NCBI GenBank assembly: GCA_947365245.1
Contig: CANAWG010000002.1
Coordinates: forward strand, 124,001-188,000
Direction of reading: 5' to 3'
DNA from: an uncultured Oscillibacter sp.
Lineage (GTDB): Bacteria > Bacillota > Clostridia > Oscillospirales > Oscillospiraceae
DNA length: 64,000 bases
How positions within the stretch are numbered: the first letter of the stretch is position 1; each line of letters starts with the position of its first letter. Positions 8,059-21,100 of this stretch are shown here, one piece after another. Both the position numbers and the translations under genes were made by a program. The notes under the pieces are model-generated. The model saw only the letters and a program-made list of their open reading frames with translations. It did not search any database and was not told the DNA's origin.

Positions 8059-9167
8059 TCAGACAACACTGCCCTTGGCAATCACAACGGGATAGGTGGC
8101 GTGGCCCATCAGCGTCCGGTCCGCCTGGACGCTTACGTCCTTGTCGCAGATCACATAGGCAAGCTTCGCGCCGCTCTGGACCTCGGTGCCCTTGAACAGA
8201 ACGCTGTCCCGGATCACCGCCCCCTTGGCCACGGTGACGCCGGGGAAGAGGATGGAGTTTTCCACCACGCCCTCGATCCGGCAGCCCTCCGCCACCAGGG
8301 AGTTGACGCACACGCCCTCCGGCCCCACGTAGGTGGAGGCCTTGTCGTCACCCTTGGCCCGGACGGGCCGCAGCGGCGTGAAGAGATCCGCCCGGATGGC
8401 CGGGTCCAGCAGCTGCATGCTGCGGTCGTAGTACTCCTTTACGGAGCGGATCTGGGCGGCAAAGCCGCTCCAGATGTAGCTGCGCAGATACAGCTGGTCT
8501 TTCCGGGCCTGGAGCACATCCCGCCGCCAGCTGTACTGGTCCCTGGCCGTGCACTCGTCCACTATCTCCTTGAGGAGCTTGGTGGAGACGATGTAGACCT
8601 CCAGTCCCCGGTAACCCCTGGGCCGGTGGAGGTTGAAGAGCACCTCCGTCACCCGCCCCTCCTTGATCTCGAAGTAGGTGCCGTCGGCGGTGGCGAAGCT
8701 GTCGTTTCCGCAGACCACGGTGACGTCCGCGCCGGACTTCACGTGGCTTTCAAGGATGTCGCTCAGGGGCAGGTTGGCAACCAGGTCGCCGTCCATCAAT
8801 GCCACATAGTCCTGGCGGATGGTGTCCAGATAGCTCCGCACGCTGGCCAGGGCCTCGATGTGGCCCCGGAAAGGCATGGCGCCCCAGTTCTGCTGCTGGT
8901 AGTTGAAGGGAGGCAGCATCCTCAGACCGCCCCGCTTGCGGCTCAGATCCCAGGCCTTGCCGGTGCCCAGGTGGTCCAGCAGGCTCTGGTAGTGGCCATG
9001 GAGGACGATGCCCACGTCCGTGCACCCGGCGTTTACCAGGCTGGACAGGGAGAAGTCCACCGCCCGGTACCGTCCGCCGAAGGGAATGGACGCCGCGGAG
9101 CGGATCTGGCCCAGTTCCTGCATCTCATTGCGCTTTTCATAGGCGAAAATGATTCCGTGCAGACCGT

Positions 9168-9171
<4 letters not shown>
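8059..9171 (-). CDS. glgD: glucose-1-phosphate adenylyltransferase subunit GlgD
   Basis: A 370-residue protein of the ADP-glucose pyrophosphorylase family, clearly a paralogue of the GlgC next to it ([18 protein letters not shown] against [18 protein letters not shown]). The N-terminal nucleotide-binding loop is altered: the LAGGQGSRL motif of GlgC is absent and replaced by [15 protein letters not shown]. In Firmicutes, GlgD is known as the non-catalytic partner that raises GlgC activity. The left-handed beta-helix repeats of the C-terminal domain are visible (about 280-370). Its start overlaps the glgC stop by 4 bases, which points to translational coupling and a fixed subunit ratio. Confidence 0.95.
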
Positions 9172-10375
<1,204 letters not shown>

Positions 10376-10379
<4 letters not shown>

Positions 10380-12415
10380 TTCTCCGCAAGCTCCTTTGCC
10401 TGTTTTTTGGTTCTGGGTTTCGCGGTTTTCGCGGTTTTCACGGGCTTCGTGGCTTTCACGGCTTTCACGGTTTTCGCGGGTTTGCCGGCTTTAAGAGTTT
10501 TCGCGGGCTTGTCGGATTCCGCGGTTTTTCCGCTCTTGGGGAAGACGCCCTCGCCCCGCAGGAACACCGCGCCGAAAGCGGGGATTTTGATGGCGGCGGA
10601 GTGGTCCTTGCCGTGGGAGGGAATGGCCTCCACAGGGACGGGCTCTGTGTCGCCGAAGCCGTCGCCGCCGTACTTCACATCGTCGGTGTTGAACACGGGG
10701 GTGTACTTCCGGTGGGCGGGCACGCCCATCCGGTAGTTCTCGTATGTGTTGGGGGAGAAGTTCACCGCGCACATCAGGTCCCGGCCCTTCTTGTCCTTGC
10801 GCAGGAAGACCACCACGTTGTTGTGGTTGTCGTCGGGCACCAGCCACTCGAAGCCCTCCCAGCCGAAGTCGATCTCCCACAGGGCGGGCTCTTTCTGGTA
10901 GAACGCGTTGATGTCCCGGAAGAAGCTGTGGAGCTTTTGGTTCTCCTCGCTCTCCAGCAGGTACCAGTCGATGGACTGGTGGGAGTTCCACTCGTGCCAC
11001 TGGCCCAGCTCCGCGCCCATGAACATCAGCTTCTTGCCCGGGTGGGCCAGGAGGTAGGCGTAAAAGCCCCGCTCACAGCGCAGCTGGTTCGTATAGTCGC
11101 CGGGCATCTTGCCCACCACGGACCCTTTCATGTGCACCACCTCGTCGTGGGAGATGGGCAGCACGAAATTCTCCGAAAAGGCGTACATCATGGAGAACGT
11201 GATATCCTTGTGGTGGTCCTGGCGGAACCAGGGGTCCATCTTCAGGTAGTGGCACATGTCGTTCATCCAGCCCATGTTCCACTTGAGGTTGAAGCCAAGC
11301 CCCCCCACGTCGGCGGGCCGGGTCACCAGCGGCCAGGCGGTGGACTCCTCGGCGATCATCAGCACGCTGGGGTTGACGGTGAACGCCAGGGCGTTCAGCT
11401 GGCGCAGAAAATCGATGGCCTCCAGATTCTCGTGCCCGCCGTACTTGTTGGGCGTCCAGGGGCCGCCCTGGCGGTCGTAATCCAGGTACAGCATGGAGGC
11501 CACGGCGTCCACCCGCAGCCCGTCGATGTGGTACTCCTCCAGCCAGAACCGGGCGGAGGAGAACAGGAAGCTCTTCACCTCGGGCCGGCCGTAGTCGAAG
11601 ACCCGGGTGCCCCAGCTGGCGTGCTCCCGCTTATTGGGGTCCGAATACTCGTAGCAGCAGGTGCCGTCGAACTCGTACAGGCCCTGGGCGTCCTTGCAGA
11701 AGTGGGAGGGCACCCAGTCCAGCAGCACGGAGATGCCGTTTTTATGCATGTGGTTCACAAACCACATGAAGTCCTTGGGGGCGCCGAACCGGGAGGTGGG
11801 GGCGAAATACCCGGTGCACTGGTAGCCCCAGGAGTCGTCCAGGGGGTGCTCCGTCACCGGCAGAAGCTCGATGGCGTTGTACCCCATGTCCTTGACGTAG
11901 GCCGCCAGATCCTTGGCCAGATCCTTGTAGTCGATGAAGTCCCCGTTCTCCCGCAGCTTCCAGGAGCCCAGGTGAACCTCATAAATATTCAGTGGAGATG
12001 AATAAACCGGGTGCTGGACCAGACGCTTTCGGAAAGCGGCGTCGGTCCAGTGAAAGCCGTCGATATCGTAGAGCTTGCTGGCGGTGGCGGGACGGGTCTC
12101 CGTGTGGAAGCCGTAGGGATCCGCTTTCAGCCGGACTTTTCCGTCCGCCCCCGTCACGGCGAACTTGTAGGCGGTATATTCCGTCAGTCCGGGGATGAAG
12201 CCCTCCCAGATCTCACCGGTCTGAACTAAACGATTAGCCTGCTCATTCCAGCCGTTAAAATCCCCCACTACGGACACCGCCCGGGCATGGGGGGCCCAGA
12301 CCCGAAACTCCCAGCCCCGCCGGCCTTCCCGCTCGATGGGATGGGCGCCAAACCAGCGCCAGCCCTCGGTCAGCGTTCCGGCGTGGAACTGTTCGGCCGC
12401 TTTGGTGTTTGCCAT
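10376..12415 (-). CDS. glgB: 1,4-alpha-glucan branching enzyme with basic tail
   Basis: A 679-residue GH13 branching enzyme that introduces alpha-1,6 branches in glycogen. A CBM48 domain lies near residues 20-110, then the catalytic barrel with DWVPSHF (region I), [10 protein letters not shown] (region II, nucleophile Asp about 303), the AEES Glu (region III) and [10 protein letters not shown] (region IV). I chose ATG 12415, which has GAGGAGAG 4-5 bases upstream; the longer ORF starting at 12595 reads through the promoter and is not real. The last ~55 residues are a Lys/Ala/Thr/Pro-rich tail ([20 protein letters not shown]). It is the first gene of the operon, behind a near-perfect promoter. 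Confidence 0.96.
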
Positions 12416-12518
12416 GTAACTCTCCTCTCCCCGCCTGCCCCGCGGCGACGGCGGCCTCCGTGTTTGAGAAGCGCCCCGCTTCCCCTCTCTCTCCAGGATA
12501 TACCATATAATTTCATTT

Positions 12519-12547
12519 ATTATACTTCTTGAAAGAAACAGCGTCAA
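12519..12547 (-). promoter_or_regulatory. promoter of the glycogen operon
   Basis: On the minus strand TTGACG (12542-12547), a 17-base spacer and TATAAT (12519-12524) form a near-consensus sigma-A promoter about 105 bases ahead of glgB. The 12416-12779 gap holds this and the divergent TSUP promoter and nothing else that I can see. Confidence 0.9.
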
Positions 12548-12711
12548 GAATGGTCCTGTCGAAAAAGACAAAAGAGTTTTGGCGAATATAGCCAAATTCT
12601 TTTCACATTTTTACCATAATTTATGTATACCTTTGTCGTTTTACACAGAAGTTTACTGGAAAGAGCGGCGAATGTTTTTACCCGGCAGGGCGGGGAAGAG
12701 CCGTTTCACGG

Positions 12712-12740
12712 TTGATTTTGCCGCGGCGTCCTGCTACAAT
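12712..12740 (+). promoter_or_regulatory. promoter for the TSUP transporter
   Basis: TTGATT (12712-12717), a 17-base spacer and TACAAT (12735-12740) lie about 40 bases ahead of the start codon. Confidence 0.8.
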
Positions 12741-12779
12741 GAGTGACATCCATTTTTCTCTTCCAGGAGGAACGTACTT

Positions 12780-13592
12780 ATGCTCTCCCTGCTCACGGAG
12801 GTCAGGATCGACGGCTTCGCCCTGTGGATCGTGCTGCTGCTTTGTCTGGGCGTGTTTCTGGCCTCTTTTATGGACGCCATCGCGGGCGGCGGCGGGATTA
12901 TCTCCGTTCCGGCCCACCTGATCGCTTTCGGCGGTCTGCCGGCCCCCTACGCCCTGGGGACCAACAAGGTCTCCGCGGCCATCGGCACGGTGTTCTCCAC
13001 CGCCCGGTTCATCAAAAACGGCTATGTGGACTGGAAGCTCTTCGCCCCCTCCATCGCCTTTGCCCTGACGGGGTCCGTGGCGGGCACCTGGCTGCAGCAC
13101 CGGACGCCGGACGCGGTTTTGAAGTACATGCTGCTCATCGTGCTGCCGGTTGTGGCGGTAATCACCCTGCGCAACCACGACTGGCCCGACGAGCCGGGGG
13201 AGATGGACTTCAAAAAGCAGGCGGCCATCGTCTGGGCGGCGGCCTTTGTCATCGGCGGGTACGACGGCTACTACGGCCCCGGCACCGGCACCTTTTTGAT
13301 GATCGCTTTCATCCGCCTGGCCAAGCTGGACACCCGCCACGCCGCCGGCGGCGTGAAGGTCATCAACCTCTCCAGCAACATCGGCAGCCTCGTGACCCAG
13401 CTGGCCAGCGGGTATGTGTTTTTGCGCCTGGGCCTCATCGCCTCCCTCTTCTCCATCGCCGGGCACTACATCGGATCGGGGCTGGCCATCAAAAACGGCA
13501 GCAGGATCGTCCGTCCCGCCGTCATCGTGGTGCTGATTCTGCTGACGCTGAAAGTGGGCAGCGAGCTGCTGTTCCCGGAGTTCTGGGGCTGA
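12780..13592 (+). CDS. TSUP (TauE/SafE) family membrane transporter
   Basis: A 270-residue integral membrane protein of the TSUP family, members of which move sulfite, sulfoacetate, organosulfonates or similar anions. The family hallmark appears twice: FMDAIAGGGGIISVPAHL near residue 30 and GGYDGYYGPGTGTFLM near 160. There are about eight hydrophobic helices. The start follows AGGAGG at good spacing. The racemase gene follows 93 bases later on the same strand with no terminator between, so they may be co-transcribed. The substrate cannot be told from sequence. Confidence 0.9.
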   Translation: MLSLLTEVRIDGFALWIVLLLCLGVFLASFMDAIAGGGGIISVPAHLIAFGGLPAPYALGTNKVSAAIGTVFSTARFIKNGYVDWKLFAPSIAFALTGSVAGTWLQHRTPDAVLKYMLLIVLPVVAVITLRNHDWPDEPGEMDFKKQAAIVWAAAFVIGGYDGYYGPGTGTFLMIAFIRLAKLDTRHAAGGVKVINLSSNIGSLVTQLASGYVFLRLGLIASLFSIAGHYIGSGLAIKNGSRIVRPAVIVVLILLTLKVGSELLFPEFWG

Positions 13593-13685
13593 GAAGCGGG
13601 ACGCTGAAGGGAGCGGCATCCCGGAGGGGCCGCCGCGGCCGCCGAAAATTTGCAGCTCCCGCAGGGGAGACGGAGGAGTTCCACA

Positions 13686-14390
13686 ATGAAAAAGACCATT
13701 GGCATCCTGGGCGGCATGGGGCCGCTGGCCACGGCGGACCTGTTTCAGAAGATCATCGCCCTCACCGCCGCCGGCAGCGACAACGAGCACATCCGGGTCT
13801 ACATCGACAGCAACGCCTCCATTCCGGACCGGACGGCCGCCATCCTCGGCGGCGGGCCGGACCCCCTGCCCGCCATGCGGGACTCCCTGCGGAAGCTGGA
13901 AGCCTGCGGGGCGGACTGCATCATCATGCCCTGCAACACCGCCCACTACTTCCTCCCCCGCCTCCAGGGGCTGACGGACATCCCGTTCCTCAGCATGCTG
14001 GAGGCCGCGGCCGTCGCCTGCCGCGCCAAATTTCCAGGGGGGACCGCCGCCGTGCTGGCCACCCGGGGGACCCTGGCCTCCGGGCTGTATCAGGCGGCCC
14101 TGGAGGGAGAGAGCGTCCCCTATCTTCTGCCGGAGGAGGGGGAGCGGGACGCCCTGATGGAGGTGATCTACGGCGGCGTCAAGGCCGGCGCGCCGCCGGA
14201 GCGGTACCGGGCGGCGTTCCTCTCCGTGCTGGAGGGCATGGCCGGCCGGGGCGCGGGGTACTTCATCCTGGGCTGCACGGAGCTGCCCCTGGCGTTCCGC
14301 CTGCTGGGTCTCACCCGGCCCAGCGTGGACCCCACGGAGGAGCTGGCCCGGGCCGCCATCCGCTTTTGCGGCTATCCCCTCAAGGGCTGA
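13686..14390 (+). CDS. aspartate/glutamate racemase family protein
   Basis: A 234-residue cofactor-independent racemase of the Asp/Glu racemase superfamily, close to the aspartate racemase branch. Both catalytic cysteines are present: MPCNTAHYF (about residue 82) and LGCTELPLAF (about 197). The N-terminus IGILGGMGPLATADLF is the usual family start. It probably converts L- to D-aspartate or a related amino acid for the cell wall. I chose ATG 13686, preceded by GGAGGAG; a longer ORF from 13650 has no ribosome site. It follows the TSUP gene and precedes nifJ, which has its own promoter. Confidence 0.9.
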   Translation: MKKTIGILGGMGPLATADLFQKIIALTAAGSDNEHIRVYIDSNASIPDRTAAILGGGPDPLPAMRDSLRKLEACGADCIIMPCNTAHYFLPRLQGLTDIPFLSMLEAAAVACRAKFPGGTAAVLATRGTLASGLYQAALEGESVPYLLPEEGERDALMEVIYGGVKAGAPPERYRAAFLSVLEGMAGRGAGYFILGCTELPLAFRLLGLTRPSVDPTEELARAAIRFCGYPLKG

Positions 14391-14471
14391 GAGAGAGCGT
14401 TTGCCCCCTCCGGCCCGCTTTTTTTGTTGAGGGAAGTAAAAATTCTTGTGTAAAAAGTAACGAAGTGCCAG

Positions 14472-14501
14472 TTTACAACCCCGGACAACCTGTGGTATAA
14501 T
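14472..14501 (+). promoter_or_regulatory. nifJ promoter with ~85-base leader
   Basis: TTTACA (14472-14477), an 18-base spacer and TATAAT (14496-14501) give a strong promoter. The leader up to 14591 includes a small CTGCCGCAGGGCAG hairpin just ahead of the AGGAGG ribosome site, which could modulate translation. Confidence 0.8.
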
Positions 14502-14591
14502 ATCGGCGCATGAGCTTTGGGCGTCTGTCCGGGCCCGTGTACTTGGCAAAATGCTGCCGCAGGGCAGCGATTTAATAGGAGGTAAGTGTTT

Positions 14592-18218
<3,627 letters not shown>

Positions 18219-18251
18219 GGCGCGTCTCCTGAAATCCCCAAATAAGCAAAG

Positions 18252-18286
18252 GGCCCCCGGAGCGTAAGCTCCGGGGGCCTCGTTTT
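18252..18286 (+). terminator. nifJ terminator
   Basis: A 12-bp stem GGCCCCCGGAGC with loop GTAA is followed by TCGTTTT. Confidence 0.88.
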
Positions 18287-18319
18287 CCCCTGTGCGGGGG
18301 CGTCCTCTCCGGCAAGGGA

Positions 18320-18355
18320 GAAAAAGGAGCGGCATGGCTTTCGCCATGCCGCTCC
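18320..18355 (-). terminator. terminator of the scaffold-GGGtGRT operon
   Basis: A 13-bp perfect stem GGAGCGGCATGGC with a 4-base loop is followed on the minus strand by a T run (CCTTTTTC). It lies 25 bases after the GGGtGRT stop. Confidence 0.85.
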
Positions 18356-18380
18356 GGCCGTCTGCTGTGAGGGTTTTGCG

Positions 18381-19379
18381 TTACTTCCTGCTCTCGGCAA
18401 CCGCCACGGCAACGGCGACAGTGGCGCCCACCATGGGGTTGTTGCCCATGCCCAAAAAGCCCATCATCTCCACGTGGGCGGGGACGGAGGAGCTGCCGGC
18501 GAACTGGGCGTCGGAGTGCATCCGGCCCATGGTGTCGGTCATGCCGTAGCTGGCGGGGCCGGCGGCCATGTTGTCCGGGTGCAGGGTGCGGCCGGTGCCG
18601 CCGCCGGAGGCCACGGAGAAGTACTTCTTCCCCTGCTCCACGCACTCTTTCTTATAGGTGCCCGCCACGGGGTGCTGGAACCGGGTGGGGTTGGTGGAGT
18701 TGCCGGTGATGCTGACATCCACGCCCTCCAGGTGCATGATGGCCACGCCCTCCCGGACGTCGTCGGCGCCGTAGCACCGCACGTTGGCCCGCTCGCCCTC
18801 GCTGTACCGGGTCTCCTTGACCACCTTCACCTCGCCGGTGCCATAGTCAAACTGAGTCTGCACATAGGTGAAGCCGTTGATGCGGCTGATGATCTGGGCG
18901 GCGTCCTTGCCCAGGCCGTTGAGGATCACCCGCAGGGGCTCCTTGCGGGCCTTGTTGGCGTTGCGGACGATGCCGATGGCGCCCTCGGCGGCGGCAAAGG
19001 ACTCGTGGCCCGCCAGGAAAGCGAAGCACTTGGTCTCGTCCCGCAGCAGCATGGCGCCCAGGTTCCCGTGGCCCAGGCCCACCTTGCGGTCGTCGGCCAC
19101 GGAGCCGGCGATGCAGAAGGCCTGGAGGCCCTCGCCGATGGCCTCCGCGGCCTCGGCGGCGGTGGCCACGTTCTTCTTCAGCGCGATGGCCGCGCCCACG
19201 CAGTAGGCCCAGCAGGCGTTCTCAAAGCAGATGGGCTGGATGCCCTTGACGATCTCGTAGGGGTCGAAGCCGGCGGCCTGGCAGATCTCCCGGCACTCCT
19301 CCACGCTCTTGATTCCGTACTGAGACAGGACGGAATTGATCTTGTCGATTCTTCTCTCGTAGCTTTCAAACAGAGCCAT
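18381..19379 (-). CDS. GGGtGRT-family protein of unknown function
   Basis: A 332-residue protein of the family named after its motif, seen here as ASGGGTGRTLHPDNM near residue 262. The function of the family is not known to me. Visible features are several cysteines in the N-terminal third (one in EICQ, three in ICFENACWAYC near 51-59, one in AFCIAG near 88), a conserved GLGHGNLGAMLLRDETKCFAF block near 101 and an Ala/Val-rich C-terminus. No signal peptide or obvious fold is visible. It is encoded 21 bases after the NifU-like scaffold and shares its promoter and terminator. The cysteines and the partner suggest that it receives or holds an iron-sulfur cluster; that is inference. Confidence 0.88.
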   Translation of the reverse strand: MALFESYERRIDKINSVLSQYGIKSVEECREICQAAGFDPYEIVKGIQPICFENACWAYCVGAAIALKKNVATAAEAAEAIGEGLQAFCIAGSVADDRKVGLGHGNLGAMLLRDETKCFAFLAGHESFAAAEGAIGIVRNANKARKEPLRVILNGLGKDAAQIISRINGFTYVQTQFDYGTGEVKVVKETRYSEGERANVRCYGADDVREGVAIMHLEGVDVSITGNSTNPTRFQHPVAGTYKKECVEQGKKYFSVASGGGTGRTLHPDNMAAGPASYGMTDTMGRMHSDAQFAGSSSVPAHVEMMGFLGMGNNPMVGATVAVAVAVAESRK

Positions 19380-19400
19380 GTTGTCAATTCCTCCTTCTAA

Positions 19401-20093
19401 TTACTCGTGGCGGGGGTCGATATACTTAGCGGCCCCGTCGAACTGGCCGTAGTGGCCCTTGGCTTTCTCCAGAGCCTCATTGGCGTCGGTGCCCTTCTTG
19501 ATGGCGTCCATCATCTTGCCCAGGTTCACGAACTCGTAGCCGATGATCTCGTCGTCCTTGTTCAGGGCGATGCGGGTGACGTAGCCCTCGGCCATCTCCA
19601 GGTAGCGGGGACCCTTGGCCTTGGTGCCGAACATGGTGCCCACCTGGCTCCGCAGGCCCTTGCCCAGGTCCTCCAGGGAGGCGCCCACGGGCAGTCCGCC
19701 CTCGGAGAAAGCGGTCTGGGTGCGGCCGTAGACGATCTGGAGGAACAGCTCCCGCATGGCGGTGTTGATGGCATCGCACACCAGGTCGGTGTTCAGGGCC
19801 TCCAGCAGGGTCTTGCCGATGAGGATCTCAGAGGCCATGGCGGCGGAGTGGGTCATGCCGGAGCAGCCCAGGGTCTCCACCAGGGCCTCCTCGATGATGC
19901 CGTCCTTGACGTTGAGGGTGAGCTTGCAGGCGCCCTGCTGGGGGGCGCACCAGCCCACGCCGTGGGTGAGGCCGGAGATGTCCTTAATCTCCTTGGCCTG
20001 GACCCACTTGCCCTCCTCGGGGATGGGAGCGGGACCGTGGTACGCGCCCTTGGCGACGGGGCACATATTTTGCACTTCGGTAGAGTAGATCAT
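19401..20093 (-). CDS. NifU-like iron-sulfur cluster scaffold protein
   Basis: A 230-residue protein whose first half matches the NifU/IscU N-terminal scaffold fold: GWCAPQQGACKLTL (about 48-61) and ETLGCSGMTHSAAMASEI (about 73-90) hold the candidate cluster ligands, with a further Cys in LVCDAI. The second half (about 120-230) is not part of classic IscU. It ends with GAAKYIDPRHE. No cysteine desulfurase or other isc/suf/nif gene is nearby, so this looks like a dedicated scaffold rather than the housekeeping one. It is the first gene of a two-gene operon with the GGGtGRT protein, driven by a perfect-consensus promoter containing a palindrome. Confidence 0.88.
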   Translation of the reverse strand: MIYSTEVQNMCPVAKGAYHGPAPIPEEGKWVQAKEIKDISGLTHGVGWCAPQQGACKLTLNVKDGIIEEALVETLGCSGMTHSAAMASEILIGKTLLEALNTDLVCDAINTAMRELFLQIVYGRTQTAFSEGGLPVGASLEDLGKGLRSQVGTMFGTKAKGPRYLEMAEGYVTRIALNKDDEIIGYEFVNLGKMMDAIKKGTDANEALEKAKGHYGQFDGAAKYIDPRHE

Positions 20094-20170
20094 GTTCGCG
20101 CATCCTTTCCTTGATATGTTTTTGCGGAGTTCCGGCGCTTGCCGGGGATTCCGGGGAAATTTCCGAAGAC

Positions 20171-20199
20171 ATTATATCGGTAAACGATTACCTTGTCAA
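20171..20199 (-). promoter_or_regulatory. consensus promoter with palindromic operator in the spacer
   Basis: On the minus strand TTGACA (20194-20199), exactly 17 bases and TATAAT (20171-20176) form a perfect sigma-A promoter. The spacer is occupied by GGTAAACGATTACC (20179-20192), a 14-bp palindrome with a central CG and one mismatch. The central CG is typical of LacI-family operators. Such an arrangement usually means tight repression of a strong promoter. Confidence 0.85.
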
Positions 20200-20281
20200 G
20201 GCGGGGCGGGCGGTTTTCTGCCGCTTAAATTTGGGGTGTTTTCCTGTAAAAAATGACAAGAGAGACGCCGGAAAGCGTCCC

Positions 20282-20521
20282 TCAGTCTTTTTCGTAAGTC
20301 AGGATGTCCTGCACCTGGCAGTCCAGCACATAGCAGATGCGGGCCAGGATGTCCGCGTCAATGCGGCTGACATCACCGGAGTACCATTTATCAATTACCT
20401 CGAAACGAGTACCGATTGCTCTGGCCAGCTCATTGCGAGGAATTTTCCGCATATCTAATATCTCCCGCAAATGAAGACAGATATGACCATATTCTTTCAT
20501 CCTTATAAGCGTCTGTTCCAT
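20282..20521 (-). CDS. XRE-family regulator
   Basis: A 79-residue helix-turn-helix protein of the type found in many Clostridia (IPRNELARAIGTRFEVIDKW as the HTH core, followed by a dimerisation helix ending VQDILTYEKD). I chose ATG 20521, which has GAGGTGA 8 bases upstream; an in-frame GTG twelve bases earlier overlaps that site. It is divergent from the 59-aa gene at 20630 and their -35 boxes overlap, so one protein bound there would control both. Confidence 0.85.
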   Translation of the reverse strand: MEQTLIRMKEYGHICLHLREILDMRKIPRNELARAIGTRFEVIDKWYSGDVSRIDADILARICYVLDCQVQDILTYEKD

Positions 20522-20548
20522 TTTGGGACTCACCTCTGTTCTGTGTCC

Positions 20549-20599
20549 ATACTATCTTCACCATTACTATTTGACAATTCCGCCAATTATCGTTACTAT
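20549..20599. promoter_or_regulatory. divergent promoters with overlapping -35 boxes
   Basis: Forward: TTGACA (20571-20576), 17 bases, TACTAT (20594-20599) toward 20630. Reverse: TTGTCA (complement of 20572-20577), 17 bases, TAGTAT (complement of 20549-20554) toward the XRE gene. The two -35 hexamers share five base pairs, so polymerase can occupy only one direction at a time. Confidence 0.75.
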
Positions 20600-20629
20600 A
20601 TATAATCATTTACGGAAAGGTGGAAGAAC

Positions 20630-20809
20630 ATGGTAAATCCTGAGTTTTATTCCAAACAGTATTCGGCGATTATGTCCGCGATGGACAGAGCAATCACATT
20701 CATAGAAAAGGGATGCTCCGAAGAGGCGAAAACGCTTCTGGAAACCACACTTCTCGCAGCGGAAGAAGCCTATATCCAGGCTTCTCAGGAGACAGAACCC
20801 GACACATGA
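20630..20809 (+). CDS. small protein of unknown function, 59 aa
   Basis: I do not recognise this gene, but it is well supported: AAAGGTGG lies 8 bases upstream, a promoter stands before it and a strong terminator follows 2 bases after its stop. The protein is soluble, mainly helical and acidic (EEAKTLLETTLLAAEEAYIQ), with one cysteine near residue 29. It has no membrane segment. Divergent pairing with an XRE regulator over a shared promoter suggests that it is part of the same switch, for example as a partner of the regulator. Confidence 0.75.
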   Translation: MVNPEFYSKQYSAIMSAMDRAITFIEKGCSEEAKTLLETTLLAAEEAYIQASQETEPDT

Positions 20810-20811
20810 AA

Positions 20812-20848
20812 AAACCGGCCGCTCCGCCAAAGGCAGAGCGGCCGGTTT
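20812..20848 (+). terminator. terminator of the 59-aa gene
   Basis: A 13-bp stem AAACCGGCCGCTC/GAGCGGCCGGTTT with a 11-base loop follows an A run; TTT follows on the + strand. Confidence 0.75.
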
Positions 20849-21076
20849 CCCGCCTGTGCCAAGCCATGCGCGAAGCGCGGGCAGAGGAGCTGGGACCTTG
20901 CGTCCACGCAGCGTTGACCACCGTACTACCGATGAATGAGGCGCACTCCGGAGGGCACCAAAGCCTTCTTTTTCTCTTTTGGACCGTGCACGGCCCGTTT
21001 TCTCTTTTTCTTCTGTGAAGAAAAAGAGAAAATGGGGGGTGCATTCCCGTCCCGCGCCCGTGGCGCGACACCCCCC
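20849..21076. other. structured intergenic element, possible non-coding RNA
   Basis: No gene fits this 230-base gap, yet it is full of self-complementary sequence. It holds a mirror-repeat/hairpin (20965-21032, listed separately), the 10-bp palindrome CCGTGCACGG between two of its arms (20984-20993), and a stem GGGGGGTG (21034-21041)/CACCCCCC (21069-21076) enclosing a smaller CGCGCC/GGCGCG hairpin. I cannot assign a strand or family from one sequence. No promoter for it was found, so it could also be a 3' element or a dispersed genomic repeat. Confidence 0.5.
20965..21032. repeat. polypyrimidine mirror repeat plus hairpin, triplex-forming geometry
   Basis: Three 16-base arms are present. Arm 1 CTTCTTTTTCTCTTTT (20965-20980) is followed by a 17-base linker, arm 2 TTTTCTCTTTTTCTTC (20998-21013), loop TGT, and arm 3 GAAGAAAAAGAGAAAA (21017-21032). 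Arms 2 and 3 are perfect Watson-Crick complements. Arm 1 is the exact mirror image of arm 2 and so matches arm 3 base for base in parallel pyrimidine-motif Hoogsteen pairing (16 of 16). As DNA this is an H-DNA type mirror repeat; as RNA it could form a U-A-U-rich triple helix. Confidence 0.9.
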
Positions 21077-21100
21077 GTCCCCGGCCCCGAAAGGGCAAGA

